From assembly GCA_900549855.1 (NCBI GenBank), contig URPS01000005.1:8481-72480 (forward strand): a DNA stretch of 64,000 nucleotides. Reading direction: 5' to 3'. The DNA is from an uncultured bacterium. GTDB lineage: Bacteria > Cyanobacteriota > Vampirovibrionia > Gastranaerophilales > Gastranaerophilaceae. Positions 1 through 8,293 of the stretch are shown piece after piece. Numbering within the stretch: position 1 is the stretch's first letter; every line of letters starts with the position of its first letter. The notes below the pieces were generated by a model that was not told the origin of the DNA, searched no databases, and saw only the letters and a list, made by a program, of their open reading frames with translations. A program made the position numbers and the translations under genes.

Positions 1-3
1 TTA

Positions 4-1074
4 CTATTTTTTAGTTATCAATTCCATATTATCAAAATAATTAAGCTTCATTGCTTGCTTAACTTTGTTTAATGTATCAGCTGCAACTTCTTTTGCTTTT
101 AAGCTGCCTGACATAAGGATTTCGTATACAGAATTGATATCTTTTTCGAATTCTTTTCTGCGAGCTCTAATTGGCTCTAATTCTTCATTAACGATGCTGT
201 TCAAGAATCTTTTAACCTTGACATCACCCAAACCGCCTCTTTGATAATGTTCTTTTACTTCATCCAGTGATGCGTAATCGTTCCAATAACGTTCAAAGTG
301 TTCCGGCTTGCAGAATGCGTCAAGATAAGTAAATACCGTATTGCCTTCGATATGTCCTGGGTCTGTAACTTTTAAATGAGTAGGGTCTGTGTACATACTC
401 ATAATCTTCTTCTGAACATCTTCCGCTGTATCAGAAATGTAAATACAATTACCTAAAGATTTGCTCATTTTTGCTTTGCCGTCAATTCCAGGGAGTCGCA
501 TACAGACTTGGTTATTAGGAAGTAATGCTTTTGGCTCTACTAATACGTCTGAGCCATAAATATGATTGAATTTTCTTACGATTTCTCTTGTTTGTTCAAT
601 CATTGGCAATTGATCTTCTCCAACCGGAACTGTATCAGCATTAAATGCTGTAATATCTGCTGCTTGACTGATTGGATAACATAAGAAACCTACCGGAATA
701 CTTGATTTGAAATCTCTCATTTGAATTTCAGATTTTACCGTAGGATTAAGCTGCAAACGAGCTAATGTAACAAGGTTCATATAATAGAATGTCAGTTCTG
801 TAAGTTCAACAATTTGAGATTGGATAAATAATGTTGAAATACTTGGATCTAACCCTACTGATAAATAATCAAGAGCAACTTCTAATATATTTTGTCTGAC
901 TTTTTCCGGATTATCAAAATTGTCAGTCAACGCTTGAGCGTCTGCAATCATAATAAAGATATTTTTGTAATCACCGGAATTCTGAAGTTCAACTCTGCGC
1001 TTTAAAGACCCTACATAATGTCCTAAATGTAATCTGCCTGTTGGTCTATCACCGGTTAATATAGTTTTTGCCAT
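4..1074 (-). CDS. trpS: Tryptophanyl-tRNA synthetase
   Basis: Class I aminoacyl-tRNA synthetase that charges tRNA-Trp with tryptophan in the cytosol. At 356 aa it is close to the usual bacterial length. The N-terminal Rossmann part carries the HIGH-type signature LHLGH at residues 15-19, and a canonical KMSKS loop lies near residue 203 (AKMSKSLGN). The middle segment with the GEDQ motif fits the Trp/Tyr subclass. The gene ends in TAG followed directly by a second stop, TAA. It is transcribed away from gyrA. The family call is very secure; nothing odd is seen. Confidence 0.97.
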   Translation of the reverse strand: MAKTILTGDRPTGRLHLGHYVGSLKRRVELQNSGDYKNIFIMIADAQALTDNFDNPEKVRQNILEVALDYLSVGLDPSISTLFIQSQIVELTELTFYYMNLVTLARLQLNPTVKSEIQMRDFKSSIPVGFLCYPISQAADITAFNADTVPVGEDQLPMIEQTREIVRKFNHIYGSDVLVEPKALLPNNQVCMRLPGIDGKAKMSKSLGNCIYISDTAEDVQKKIMSMYTDPTHLKVTDPGHIEGNTVFTYLDAFCKPEHFERYWNDYASLDEVKEHYQRGGLGDVKVKRFLNSIVNEELEPIRARRKEFEKDINSVYEILMSGSLKAKEVAADTLNKVKQAMKLNYFDNMELITKK

Positions 1075-1502
1075 AAAAATATCTCTCCAATAATCTTTTT
1101 CTAAAGCCGATTATACAATAAAAATGTTTTATTTGCTAATTCAGTAAATGAGTGACAAAAAACAAAAACTTTAAAAATATGATGATGTTATAAACGGCAG
1201 AAATAGTGAATATAAAAGAAAAAGTTGCTAAAAAGAAGTTTAGCAACATTAAATAAACACGAGGATATTAAGAGAGAGTATAAAAATTTTATTCTTGGGC
1301 ATTTAATCTAACGTTTTGATTTTTTGCCCTTTTTGATTTTTTTGTTATCCCTTACATATTTATAAAGTGTTTTAGTTTTCAAAAATTGCCTTTTTAAACC
1401 AAAATTTTTTTAATTTTTTACAAACCTTAAAACTATATATAATTACTAATTGAATTATATATACAGTTGCAATATTAAAAATATCACTCAAATTAAGTTT
1501 GC

Positions 1503-1533
1503 TTTACACAAACCTTTTTTATGTTAATATAAT
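1503..1533 (+). promoter_or_regulatory. Candidate gyrA promoter
   Basis: TTTACA at 1503-1508 and TATAAT at 1528-1533 are 19 bases apart, slightly long for a vegetative promoter. Shifting either box (TTACAC at 1504-1509, TAATAT at 1525-1530) gives spacings nearer 17. It would give a leader of about 210 bases that contains the tandem repeats. Inferred from sequence only. Confidence 0.45.
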
Positions 1534-1571
1534 ATGTATATAGGGGATGAATCGTGCTTAATTAAGCTTAC

Positions 1572-1729
1572 AAAAAGAGGAAAAGCAATCGTAGAAGGTT
1601 TAATGTAAGCTAGTCCACCTGTCGAAAAAGAGGAAAAGCAATCGTGGAAGGTTCAATGTAAGCAAGTCCATCTGTTGAAAAAAGGTAATGCAAGCATGGA
1701 TGGCTAAAAACAAGCTAGTCCACTTATAA
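1572..1729 (+). repeat. 53-base tandem repeat in the gyrA leader
   Basis: Two full copies, 1572-1624 and 1625-1677, differ at 5 of 53 positions. A third, degenerate copy (about 1678-1729) keeps the AAGCTAGTCCAC part. Each full copy contains a GAAGG purine run four bases before ATG-TAA, a start codon followed at once by a stop (1603-1608 and 1656-1661). The repeat ends just before the gyrA ribosome binding site, so it should be transcribed with gyrA. Confidence 0.75.
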
Positions 1730-1751
1730 AGAAGGATAGAGGAGAAAAATT

Positions 1752-4292
1752 TTGGCTCAACAAAATATGTTTTCAGACGGTAAAATTGTACCGGTTAATA
1801 TTAGAGAAGAAATGAAAAAGTGCTACATTGACTATGCAATGAGTGTTATAGTAGGTCGTGCGCTTCCGGACGTTAGAGATGGGTTAAAACCTGTTCACAG
1901 ACGTATTTTATATGCAATGAATGAATTGGGTATGACGCCTGATAAACCATTTAAGAAATGTGCCCGTATCGTTGGTGAAGTACTTGGTAAATATCACCCG
2001 CATGGTGATAGTTCTGTATATGAAGCTCTTGTTCGTTTGGCACAAGATTTTAATACAAGATATCTTGTTGTAGATGGTCATGGTAACTTTGGTTCGGTTG
2101 ATGGTGACGGAGCTGCTGCAATGCGTTATACAGAAGCACGTATGCACAAAATTACAACTTCTATGCTTGCTGATATTGATTGTGAAACTGTTGATTTTGA
2201 GCCAAACTTCGACGGTTCATTAGAAGAACCTTCAGTATTACCGGTAAGACTACCAATGCTATTGCTTAACGGTTCATCCGGTATCGCTGTTGGTATGGCA
2301 ACAAACATTCCTCCTCACAACTTAAATGAAGTTGTAGACGGTACAATCGCTTTGATTGATAATCCGCAAATTACAATTGAAGGATTGATGGAATACATTA
2401 AAGGTCCGGACTTCCCAACAGCTGCAACTATTGTAGGTTTATCAGATATTAAACAAGCTTATGAAACAGGTCGTGGTTCTATTAAGATGTCTGCAGTTGC
2501 GACTATTGAAGAAATCCCTGGAGGGGCAGGCAGACAAACAAGAACAGCCATTATTGTTACCGAAATCCCTTATCAGGTTAACAAAGCTATGCTTATCCAA
2601 AAGATTGCAGATTTGGTTAAGGAACAAAAAATTAACGGCATTTCTGACATCAGAGATGAATCAGATAGAGAAGGTATGCGTATCGTAATTGAACTTAAAC
2701 GTGATGCGAAGCCGGAAGTTGTTAAGAATAATTTATTTAAGTTTACACAATTGGCAACAACATTTGGTGTAAACATGGTTACTTTGTGTGGTAAACAGCC
2801 TAGGTTGTTAAACTTATATGAAGTATTAAATGAATTTGTAGAACACAGGGTTGAAATTGTTACAAGAAGAACTATTTATTTCTTAAAGAAAGCAAAAATC
2901 AGAGCTCATATTTTGGCAGGTTTATTGATTGCTTTGGGTTCTCTGGATGAAGTTATTGAACTTATCAAAAAATCTAAAACTACAGAAGATGCAAGAAATG
3001 GCTTGATGAGCAGATTTGGTCTTGATGTTGATCAGGCTAATGCAATATTGGAAATGCAATTAAGAAGATTGACAGGTTTGGAACAAGACAAAATTAAGAA
3101 TGAATATGACGAACTTCTTAAGAAAATTACAGAATATGAAGGAATTCTTGCTGATAGACAAAAAGTTTTGGATATCATAAAAGCAGAACTTCTTGAAGAT
3201 AAAGAAAAGTATGGCGATGATAGAAAAACTCAAATTGTTCCGGAACAAGGCGAAGTTACGATTGAAGATTTAACTCCAAACACTCCTATGGCAGTATTTA
3301 TTACTCACCAAGGATATTTGAAGAGAATTTCTTTAGATACATTTGAAAGACAAAATCGTGCTACACGTGGTAAAGCCGGCATTAAAACAAAAGAAGATGA
3401 TGATATCCAGCATTTCTTCACTGCAATGATGCATGACAAGGTATTATTCTTCTCATCTAAGGGTATTGTATACAGCCTTAATGTATACGACTTCCCAGAA
3501 GGTGGTAGACAATCTAAGGGCTTGCCTATTGTTAACGTATTACCGATTGAACAAGGAGAAAAAATTACAGCTGTTGTTCCTGTTAGTAACTTCTCGCATG
3601 ATATGAACTTGATTATGCTAACTCAAAAAGGTTATATTAAGAGAATTGAACTTGATAATTTTGCAAGCATTAGAAGAAGCGGTATTATTGCAATTTCTTT
3701 GGAAGAAAGCGATAAGTTGAATTGGGTAAAACTTGCTAATCCAAATGATGAAATTATTATCGGAACATCTTGTGGTATGGCAATTAGGTTCCCTATCGAA
3801 GATTTAAGACCTTTGGGCAGAAGTGCAAGAGGTGTAAATTCTATGAAACTTAGAGCTGCTGATACTATTATCGGTTGTGACATTGTTCCTAGAAATTATG
3901 ATGCTGATTTGCTTGTTGTAACTTCTGACGGTTTTGGTAAACGTACTAAACTTTCTGAATTTAGGACACAAAACAGAGGCGGAATTGGTTTGATTGCAAC
4001 TAAGTTTAAATCAAATATGTCAAGATTGGTTGCATTAACTATCGTAGAGGAAAAAGACGAAATAATGATGGTTACTGCAAATGGTATTGTTACAAGAATC
4101 AAAGCCGGCGATATTTCTTGCCAAGGTAGACCTGCAACAGGAGTTAGAGCTCAAAACTTGACTGATAATGATACAGTTGTATCTGTTAATAAGATTGTTA
4201 ATACTGATAAGAATGAAGAGGATTCTACTCCTGCCGGTGGTTGTCCTGCCGAAACTCTTGAAGGTGAACAAGGAAGTTTGACAGAGGAATAG
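1752..4292 (+). CDS. gyrA: DNA gyrase subunit A
   Basis: Type II topoisomerase subunit that cleaves and religates DNA; with GyrB it introduces negative supercoils. The 846 aa protein has the winged-helix/tower domain with catalytic Tyr126 in the R-Y-T-E motif. The quinolone-pocket segment around HPHGDSSVYE gives Ser87 and Glu91, equivalent to E. coli Ser83 and Asp87; Glu at the second site is common in wild-type enzymes. A C-terminal beta-pinwheel follows from about residue 500. The GyrA-box region reads NRATRGKAG, a degenerate form like that of cyanobacterial GyrA, which supports gyrase over topoisomerase IV only moderately. The TTG start at 1752 is chosen because GGAG lies seven bases upstream. 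Confidence 0.93.
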   Translation: MAQQNMFSDGKIVPVNIREEMKKCYIDYAMSVIVGRALPDVRDGLKPVHRRILYAMNELGMTPDKPFKKCARIVGEVLGKYHPHGDSSVYEALVRLAQDFNTRYLVVDGHGNFGSVDGDGAAAMRYTEARMHKITTSMLADIDCETVDFEPNFDGSLEEPSVLPVRLPMLLLNGSSGIAVGMATNIPPHNLNEVVDGTIALIDNPQITIEGLMEYIKGPDFPTAATIVGLSDIKQAYETGRGSIKMSAVATIEEIPGGAGRQTRTAIIVTEIPYQVNKAMLIQKIADLVKEQKINGISDIRDESDREGMRIVIELKRDAKPEVVKNNLFKFTQLATTFGVNMVTLCGKQPRLLNLYEVLNEFVEHRVEIVTRRTIYFLKKAKIRAHILAGLLIALGSLDEVIELIKKSKTTEDARNGLMSRFGLDVDQANAILEMQLRRLTGLEQDKIKNEYDELLKKITEYEGILADRQKVLDIIKAELLEDKEKYGDDRKTQIVPEQGEVTIEDLTPNTPMAVFITHQGYLKRISLDTFERQNRATRGKAGIKTKEDDDIQHFFTAMMHDKVLFFSSKGIVYSLNVYDFPEGGRQSKGLPIVNVLPIEQGEKITAVVPVSNFSHDMNLIMLTQKGYIKRIELDNFASIRRSGIIAISLEESDKLNWVKLANPNDEIIIGTSCGMAIRFPIEDLRPLGRSARGVNSMKLRAADTIIGCDIVPRNYDADLLVVTSDGFGKRTKLSEFRTQNRGGIGLIATKFKSNMSRLVALTIVEEKDEIMMVTANGIVTRIKAGDISCQGRPATGVRAQNLTDNDTVVSVNKIVNTDKNEEDSTPAGGCPAETLEGEQGSLTEE

Positions 4293-4314
4293 GATAAGAT
4301 TGTAGAACTTAACG

Positions 4315-4349
4315 AAAACACTTCACAAAAGTGAAGTGTTTTTTGTTTT
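4315..4349 (+). terminator. gyrA intrinsic terminator
   Basis: A 12-base stem (4315-4326 with 4331-4342) closes an AAAA loop, and the 3' arm runs into a T-rich tail. It lies 22 bases after the gyrA stop codon. Confidence 0.9.
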
Positions 4350-4353
4350 AACA

Positions 4354-4391
4354 TTGAATTGCTACTACAAATGTATTATAATGTAATTACA
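4354..4391 (+). promoter_or_regulatory. Promoter and candidate operator of the toxin-antitoxin operon
   Basis: TTGAAT (4354-4359) and a perfect TATAAT (4377-4382) are separated by exactly 17 bases. A perfect 10-base palindrome, TGTAATTACA (4382-4391), overlaps the end of the -10 box, a typical place for autorepression by a ribbon-helix-helix antitoxin. The operator role is inferred. Confidence 0.7.
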
Positions 4392-4414
4392 AATAAATAC
4401 AAAAGGAGTGATTT

Positions 4415-4675
4415 ATGTCAAAAACTTTGCAAATTAGAGTAGATGATATTATGAAAAAAGCAGCAGATGAATTATTTACAAGTTTGGGATTAGATACATC
4501 TACGGCTATTAGAATTTTTTTATCAATTGCAATTGAAACAGGAGGTTTGCCATTTGAAGTAAAACGTCCCCAAAAGTCTTTGCAGGTTGCTATGAGTGAT
4601 GTTTTAAATAAAGAAAATCTTAGTAAACCGTATAACTCTGCTAAAGAAGCAATTGATGCTATGTTGGAGGATTGA
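4415..4675 (+). CDS. RelB/DinJ-family antitoxin
   Basis: Predicted antitoxin of a type II toxin-antitoxin pair. The 86 aa protein starts with a ribbon-helix-helix type DNA-binding segment (residues 1-50: short beta strand LQIRVDD, then helices through TSTAIRIFL), the layout of DinJ/RelB. The acidic C-terminus (ending AMLED) is expected to wrap the toxin. AGGAG lies six bases before the ATG. It is followed by, and overlaps, the toxin gene. Autorepression at the upstream palindrome is likely from family knowledge. DinJ-like is more likely than RelB-like because the partner is YafQ-like. Confidence 0.88.
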   Translation: MSKTLQIRVDDIMKKAADELFTSLGLDTSTAIRIFLSIAIETGGLPFEVKRPQKSLQVAMSDVLNKENLSKPYNSAKEAIDAMLED

Positions 4676-4953
4676 TGTTACAAATCCGATTTGCAAATAG
4701 AATGAAACGTGATGTTAAACGATTGAAAAAACGAGGTAAAGATTTATTAAAATTAGAAACAACTCTGGATATTTTAGCGAGTCAAAGAGATTTGCCTGAA
4801 AGATATAAGGACCATTCTCTAAAAGGTGAGTGGCAAGATTTTAGAGAATGTCATATTGAGCCGGATTGGTTATTAATATACAAAATAGAAGAACAAGAAT
4901 TGATTTTATATGCTACTGCAACAGGGAGCCATGCTGATTTGTTTGAAATGTAA
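4675..4953 (+). CDS. YafQ-family mRNA interferase toxin
   Basis: Predicted ribosome-dependent endoribonuclease of the RelE/YafQ superfamily, 92 aa. Conserved YafQ features are visible: a basic N-terminal helix (KRDVKRLKKRGK), the H-x-L-x-G-x-W-x-x-x-R-x-C-H-I segment, D-W-L-L-I-Y, and the terminal T-G-S-H-A-D-L-F with the catalytic His. I take the ATG at 4675, which overlaps the antitoxin TGA stop by one base; a TTG three bases earlier is possible. The pair forms a two-gene operon between gyrA and ilvC. All expected catalytic residues seem intact, so it is probably active. Confidence 0.88.
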   Translation: MLQIRFANRMKRDVKRLKKRGKDLLKLETTLDILASQRDLPERYKDHSLKGEWQDFRECHIEPDWLLIYKIEEQELILYATATGSHADLFEM

Positions 4954-5015
4954 TCTGCTAAACTACAATTTTCTCTTTTAAGTGTTATAATTACTATGTC
5001 TTAAGGAGGAATGTT

Positions 5016-6086
5016 ATGAGCGATTTAAAAATATATATGGATAAAGATATTAACCTTGATTTAATTAAAACAAAGAAAATTGCAGTTATAGGATTTGGTT
5101 CACAAGGTTACGGACAGAGTTTGAACCTTAGAGATTCAGGCTGCGATGTTATTTTAGGACTTCGTCAAGGTGGTAAGTCTGATATCAAGGCAAAAGACTA
5201 TGGTTTAAAGACTATGCCTATAGCTGATGCGGTTAAACAAGCTGATATTATACAAATTCTTATTCCGGATGAAATTCAAGCTCAAGTTTATAAAGAAGAT
5301 ATTGAGCCTAATTTGAGAGCCGGTCAGTATTTGATGTTTTCACACGGTTTTAATATCCACTATGGATTTATTAAGCCGCCAAAAGATATAAATGTAATTA
5401 TGGTTGCACCAAAAGCTCCAGGGCATACAGTTAGAAGTGAGTATAAAGAAGGACGTGGTGTTCCGTCACTTGTTGCAGTGTATCAAGTTGCCACAAGTTC
5501 TGCACTAGGTGACACCTCATCCCAACTCTCTCCTCAAGATGATGGAGTATTACAGATGGCGCTATCTTATGCAGCTGCTATCGGCTCCGGCAGAACAGGT
5601 ATTATAGAAACAACGTTCAAAGAAGAAACTGAAACAGATTTGTTTGGCGAACAAGCGGTTCTTTGTGGCGGATGTTCAGCTTTGATTAAGACTGCGTTTG
5701 AAACTCTTGTAGAAGCCGGATACTCTCCATATATGGCTTATTTTGAAGTTTGTCATGAATTGAAATTAATTGTTGACTTGATTTATCAAGGTGGAATTGA
5801 AGACATGCACTATTCAATTTCTAATAACGCAGAATATGGAGATTTAACAAGAGGTAATAAATTAATAAATTCTAATGTTAAATCTGAAATGAAAAAGATT
5901 TTGGAAGATATTCAGAACGGTAAATATGCAAAAGAATTTATGGATGAAATGAATGGTGGCGGTAAAAAATTCAATGAACTAAGAAATGCATCAAAAGGAC
6001 ATTTGATAGAAAAAATCGGTTCAGAAATTCGTTCTTCTTTCAAATGGAATCGTGACAATAAATTGATTGATAGAGATAAAAATTAA
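5016..6086 (+). CDS. ilvC: Ketol-acid reductoisomerase with an extra loop
   Basis: NADPH-dependent enzyme of valine and isoleucine synthesis: it isomerises and reduces acetolactate or acetohydroxybutyrate. The nucleotide-binding G-F-G-S-Q-G motif is near residues 26-31, and the metal-binding segment E-E-T-E-T-D-L-F-G-E-Q is near 203-213. The 356 aa length is about 15 residues more than usual class I enzymes. The surplus lies at about residues 158-178, between the conserved VAVYQ and MALSYA segments, where relatives have a short stretch of about eight residues. Its DNA looks unlike the rest of the gene (see findings). AAGGAGG lies six bases before the ATG. It stands alone, without other ilv genes. 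Confidence 0.95.
   Translation: MSDLKIYMDKDINLDLIKTKKIAVIGFGSQGYGQSLNLRDSGCDVILGLRQGGKSDIKAKDYGLKTMPIADAVKQADIIQILIPDEIQAQVYKEDIEPNLRAGQYLMFSHGFNIHYGFIKPPKDINVIMVAPKAPGHTVRSEYKEGRGVPSLVAVYQVATSSALGDTSSQLSPQDDGVLQMALSYAAAIGSGRTGIIETTFKEETETDLFGEQAVLCGGCSALIKTAFETLVEAGYSPYMAYFEVCHELKLIVDLIYQGGIEDMHYSISNNAEYGDLTRGNKLINSNVKSEMKKILEDIQNGKYAKEFMDEMNGGGKKFNELRNASKGHLIEKIGSEIRSSFKWNRDNKLIDRDKN
5508..5550 (+). repeat. Repeat-like insert inside ilvC
   Basis: This stretch is C- and T-rich (for example CACCTCATCCCAACTCTCTC) in an AT-rich gene. It resembles the C-rich palindromic repeat at about 39822-39866 and, on the other strand, at about 61991-62031. It keeps the reading frame and falls exactly where the protein is longer than its relatives. 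Origin from an intergenic repeat is inferred by eye. Confidence 0.45.
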
Positions 6087-6188
6087 TATTTAATTATGTC
6101 CGGTTGGGTTATAGCAAAACATTATTCTTTTTCTAACATGAGAATGTATTAAAAATACAGTTTCTTAATCTAGTAAAAGGAGTGAAAA

Positions 6189-6536
6189 ATGAAAAAAACA
6201 TTGTCAATGTTGGCTATACTCGGTATAGTAGGTGTAATTGGTTCTCAAACTGCAAATGCTTTTGAATGGTCAAGTATGAATCCGGCATATTGGGGACATT
6301 GTCCAAAATGTGAAAAGAAAAAAGCTGATTGCAAATGTAAACAAAAAGTTAAAAAATGTGATCCTTGCGAAAAGGTTACAACACCTTGTCCTTGTGAAAC
6401 AGGTGCAGCAGCTCCATGTGAACCTTGTGCAAAGAAACCGGCACCGTGTGACCCTTGTGCTAAAAAATCACCTTGCAATATACCTGCAAAACAACCATGC
6501 GATGCATGTGATAAGCTGCAAGAAATCTCTAAATAG
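6189..6536 (+). CDS. Secreted cysteine-rich (CxxC-repeat) protein
   Basis: I do not recognise a named family. The 115 aa protein has a clear signal peptide (MKKTLSMLAILGIVGVIGSQ, cleavage likely after A-N-A at about residue 24). The mature part contains 15 cysteines, most in CxxC or CxC pairs (CPKC, CDPC, CEPC, CDAC) spaced by Pro, Lys and Ala. Such a pattern suits metal binding or a disulfide-rich surface protein; the sequence does not decide. AAAGGAG precedes the ATG at good distance. It stands alone between ilvC and a repeat element. Confidence 0.75.
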   Translation: MKKTLSMLAILGIVGVIGSQTANAFEWSSMNPAYWGHCPKCEKKKADCKCKQKVKKCDPCEKVTTPCPCETGAAAPCEPCAKKPAPCDPCAKKSPCNIPAKQPCDACDKLQEISK

Positions 6537-6578
6537 CAAGTTCTATTTTTAGATGATTTGTATAATCAAAGCCTAATT

Positions 6579-6682
6579 AAAACTGGATTGCTTCGAGCAA
6601 ATAAGCTCTCGCAATGACGTGGCGCAATATTACTAGTTGTACGTTATAGAGAGATTCGTTAGAGTCGTGGCAATCCAGTTTT
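6579..6682. repeat. Palindromic interspersed repeat with 13-base ends
   Basis: AAAACTGGATTGC (6579-6591) is a perfect inverted copy of 6670-6682, enclosing about 78 bases with the words CTCGCAATGACG and GTGGCAATCC. The same words recur in other spacers of this window. The shape is like a REP or small MITE-type element. No coding potential is seen in the 6537-6775 spacer. Confidence 0.65.
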
Positions 6683-6787
6683 GTTTGCTAAAATATATTC
6701 ATAAATGATGCCCATACAAATCCTCTATTTATTTGATTACAAATCTGAAAAAATATCTTAAACTATATGTATTGAATGGGGAAAGAT

Positions 6788-7663
6788 ATGGTTAAATCGA
6801 ATTTAAAAGAAAAGAAAGTACAAAGTAAAGCTAATTTAAAAGTCGTTGATAATAATGCTGTTAAAACGACTGCTTATAGTGATATTAATTTGAAAAAATG
6901 GAGAGAATACGACCACGTGAAAACGGATACTCTATGGGAATTCCCTAATAGACTAAAAGAAGGCGGACATTCAAACGAATATCACGGTAACTATATTCCT
7001 CAAATAGCTCAGCAGATTTATGAAAGATATACAAAAAAGGACGATATCGTATTAGATTTGTTCTTTGGTTCAGGAACATCCGGTATAGAAGCTATTAATA
7101 TGGGTCGAAGATGTATTGGTGTTGAACTTAAAGATGAGTTGGCAGAATCAGTTTCTGAAAAATTTACACCTAAACAATTAGTAACAGATGTTAATATCAT
7201 TTGTGCCGATTCTGCAAGTCAACTTGCCAAAGAAAAAATAGAAGCAAGACTTGATATTATGGGACGTAAAAATGCTCAACTTTTGATGCTTCACCCACCT
7301 TATGATGATATTATCAAATTTTCCGACAAGAAAGAAGACTTATCAAATTGTGCAACTACGGAAGAATTTTATGATTTGTTTGAAAAGGTTGCAAAAAATG
7401 GGTATGATTTGTTAGAAAAAGGTAGATTTGCTTGTTTAATTATTGGTGACAAGTATGCGAATTCTCAACATATTCCTCTTGGTTTTGAATGTATGGCGAG
7501 AATGAATAAGCTCGGTTTTATTACTAAGGCTATTATTATAAAAGACATGCAAGGTAATGAGAGAGCAAAAGGAAAAACTGCTAACCTATGGAGATATAGA
7601 GCTTTAGCAGGTGGATTTTATATCTTCAAACACGAATATGTAATGGTGTTTCAAAAAGTATGA
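6788..7663 (+). CDS. DNA methyltransferase (N4-cytosine/N6-adenine type)
   Basis: Predicted SAM-dependent amino-methyltransferase acting on DNA. The SAM-binding motif I, D-L-F-F-G-S-G-T, comes first, then G-R-R-C-I-G-V-E-L, and the catalytic motif IV appears later as L-H-P-P-Y-D-D-I. Motif order is thus FxGxG before PPY, unlike the common beta class, and His replaces the usual Asp/Asn/Ser before PPY. I chose ATG 6788 because GGGGAAAG lies just upstream; ATG 6776 in the same frame would add four residues. No restriction endonuclease is adjacent, so it may be an orphan regulatory or phage-derived methylase. It overlaps the next gene by four bases. Confidence 0.8.
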   Translation: MVKSNLKEKKVQSKANLKVVDNNAVKTTAYSDINLKKWREYDHVKTDTLWEFPNRLKEGGHSNEYHGNYIPQIAQQIYERYTKKDDIVLDLFFGSGTSGIEAINMGRRCIGVELKDELAESVSEKFTPKQLVTDVNIICADSASQLAKEKIEARLDIMGRKNAQLLMLHPPYDDIIKFSDKKEDLSNCATTEEFYDLFEKVAKNGYDLLEKGRFACLIIGDKYANSQHIPLGFECMARMNKLGFITKAIIIKDMQGNERAKGKTANLWRYRALAGGFYIFKHEYVMVFQKV

Positions 7664-7950
7664 TAAGAGAAACTGAAAATGGCTTAATTATCCGGTTGAA
7701 AATCGTTCCAAATTCCTCTAAAAATGAAATTATATTGGAAGATGAATTTATAAAGGTTAAGGTAACTGCTCAACCAATAGAAAACAAGGCAAATAAGGCT
7801 TTGATAGAGTTTTTATCAAAACAGTTTAAAATTCCCAAAACAAAAATTCAAATTCTTAAGGGTGAAACTTCAAAAGAAAAAACTGTGTTATTGAATACGG
7901 ATGATTTAGCTAAGAATAGCGCTATTATATCTCAATTGACAAAAAAGTAA
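7660..7950 (+). CDS. DUF167 (YggU-like) protein
   Basis: Small 96 aa cytosolic protein of the DUF167/YggU family, whose function is not established. The family signature is visible: L-K-I-V-P-N-S-S-K-N near the N-terminus, then V-K-V-T-A-Q-P-I-E-N-K-A-N-K-A-L and a G-E-T-S-K-E-K-T-V motif. The start overlaps the stop of the methyltransferase gene (ATGA), so the two are probably translated together. Length matches the family. Confidence 0.88.
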   Translation: MIRETENGLIIRLKIVPNSSKNEIILEDEFIKVKVTAQPIENKANKALIEFLSKQFKIPKTKIQILKGETSKEKTVLLNTDDLAKNSAIISQLTKK

Positions 7951-7989
7951 AAAAAATATACTATAGAATAAAGAAGAAAAGGTAATTTT

Positions 7990-8292
7990 ATGCATAAACG
8001 TTGGTATGATGTTGATCCTACAGTAAGCTTGGCTGTTAGTTTGATGAGAAATGCAAGCATAATAACTCAATACGATTGTGCTGATTTAATTATTAATAAA
8101 TCAAAAGAGCATGGTATTGATTTGGCTGATAATATTTTGACCGACGCTTTTACATATGTTTTAAGAAGATGGTATGATACTGACCAAAAGATTGCAGAGT
8201 CTTTTGAATACTTAAAGTGTTTACCTGTGGATGTACAAAAAGAAGTGGCATTAGAATTGATTAACTTGCTACAGGAAGCAGAAACCAGATAA
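7990..8292 (+). CDS. Hypothetical 100 aa protein with repeated R-W-Y-D motif
   Basis: I do not recognise this protein. It is predicted soluble and mainly helical. The motif RWYD-x-D occurs twice, at residues 4-9 and about 60-65, which suggests an internal duplication of about 55 residues. There is no signal peptide or membrane segment. It lies 39 bases after the DUF167 gene and its stop is one base before the antiporter ATG, so it is probably co-translated with the antiporter. Confidence 0.7.
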   Translation: MHKRWYDVDPTVSLAVSLMRNASIITQYDCADLIINKSKEHGIDLADNILTDAFTYVLRRWYDTDQKIAESFEYLKCLPVDVQKEVALELINLLQEAETR

Positions 8293-8293
8293 A

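Larger units (their letters stand above)
1075..1751. other. Gene-free divergent spacer between trpS and gyrA
   Basis: About 680 very AT-rich bases separate the divergent trpS and gyrA genes. I see no coding region in it. It holds a plausible gyrA promoter near 1503-1533 and a 53-base tandem repeat in what would be the gyrA leader (both listed separately). The part from 1075 to 1500 shows only AT-rich sequence. Confidence 0.6.

Noticed and set aside
1572..1729. Possible CRISPR array in the gyrA leader
   Set aside because: Copies are directly adjacent without spacers, so it is a simple tandem repeat.
6245..6478. Minus-strand Gly/Gln-rich frame over the Cys-rich gene
   Set aside because: It is the antisense of the CxxC repeats; the plus strand has a signal peptide and a ribosome site.
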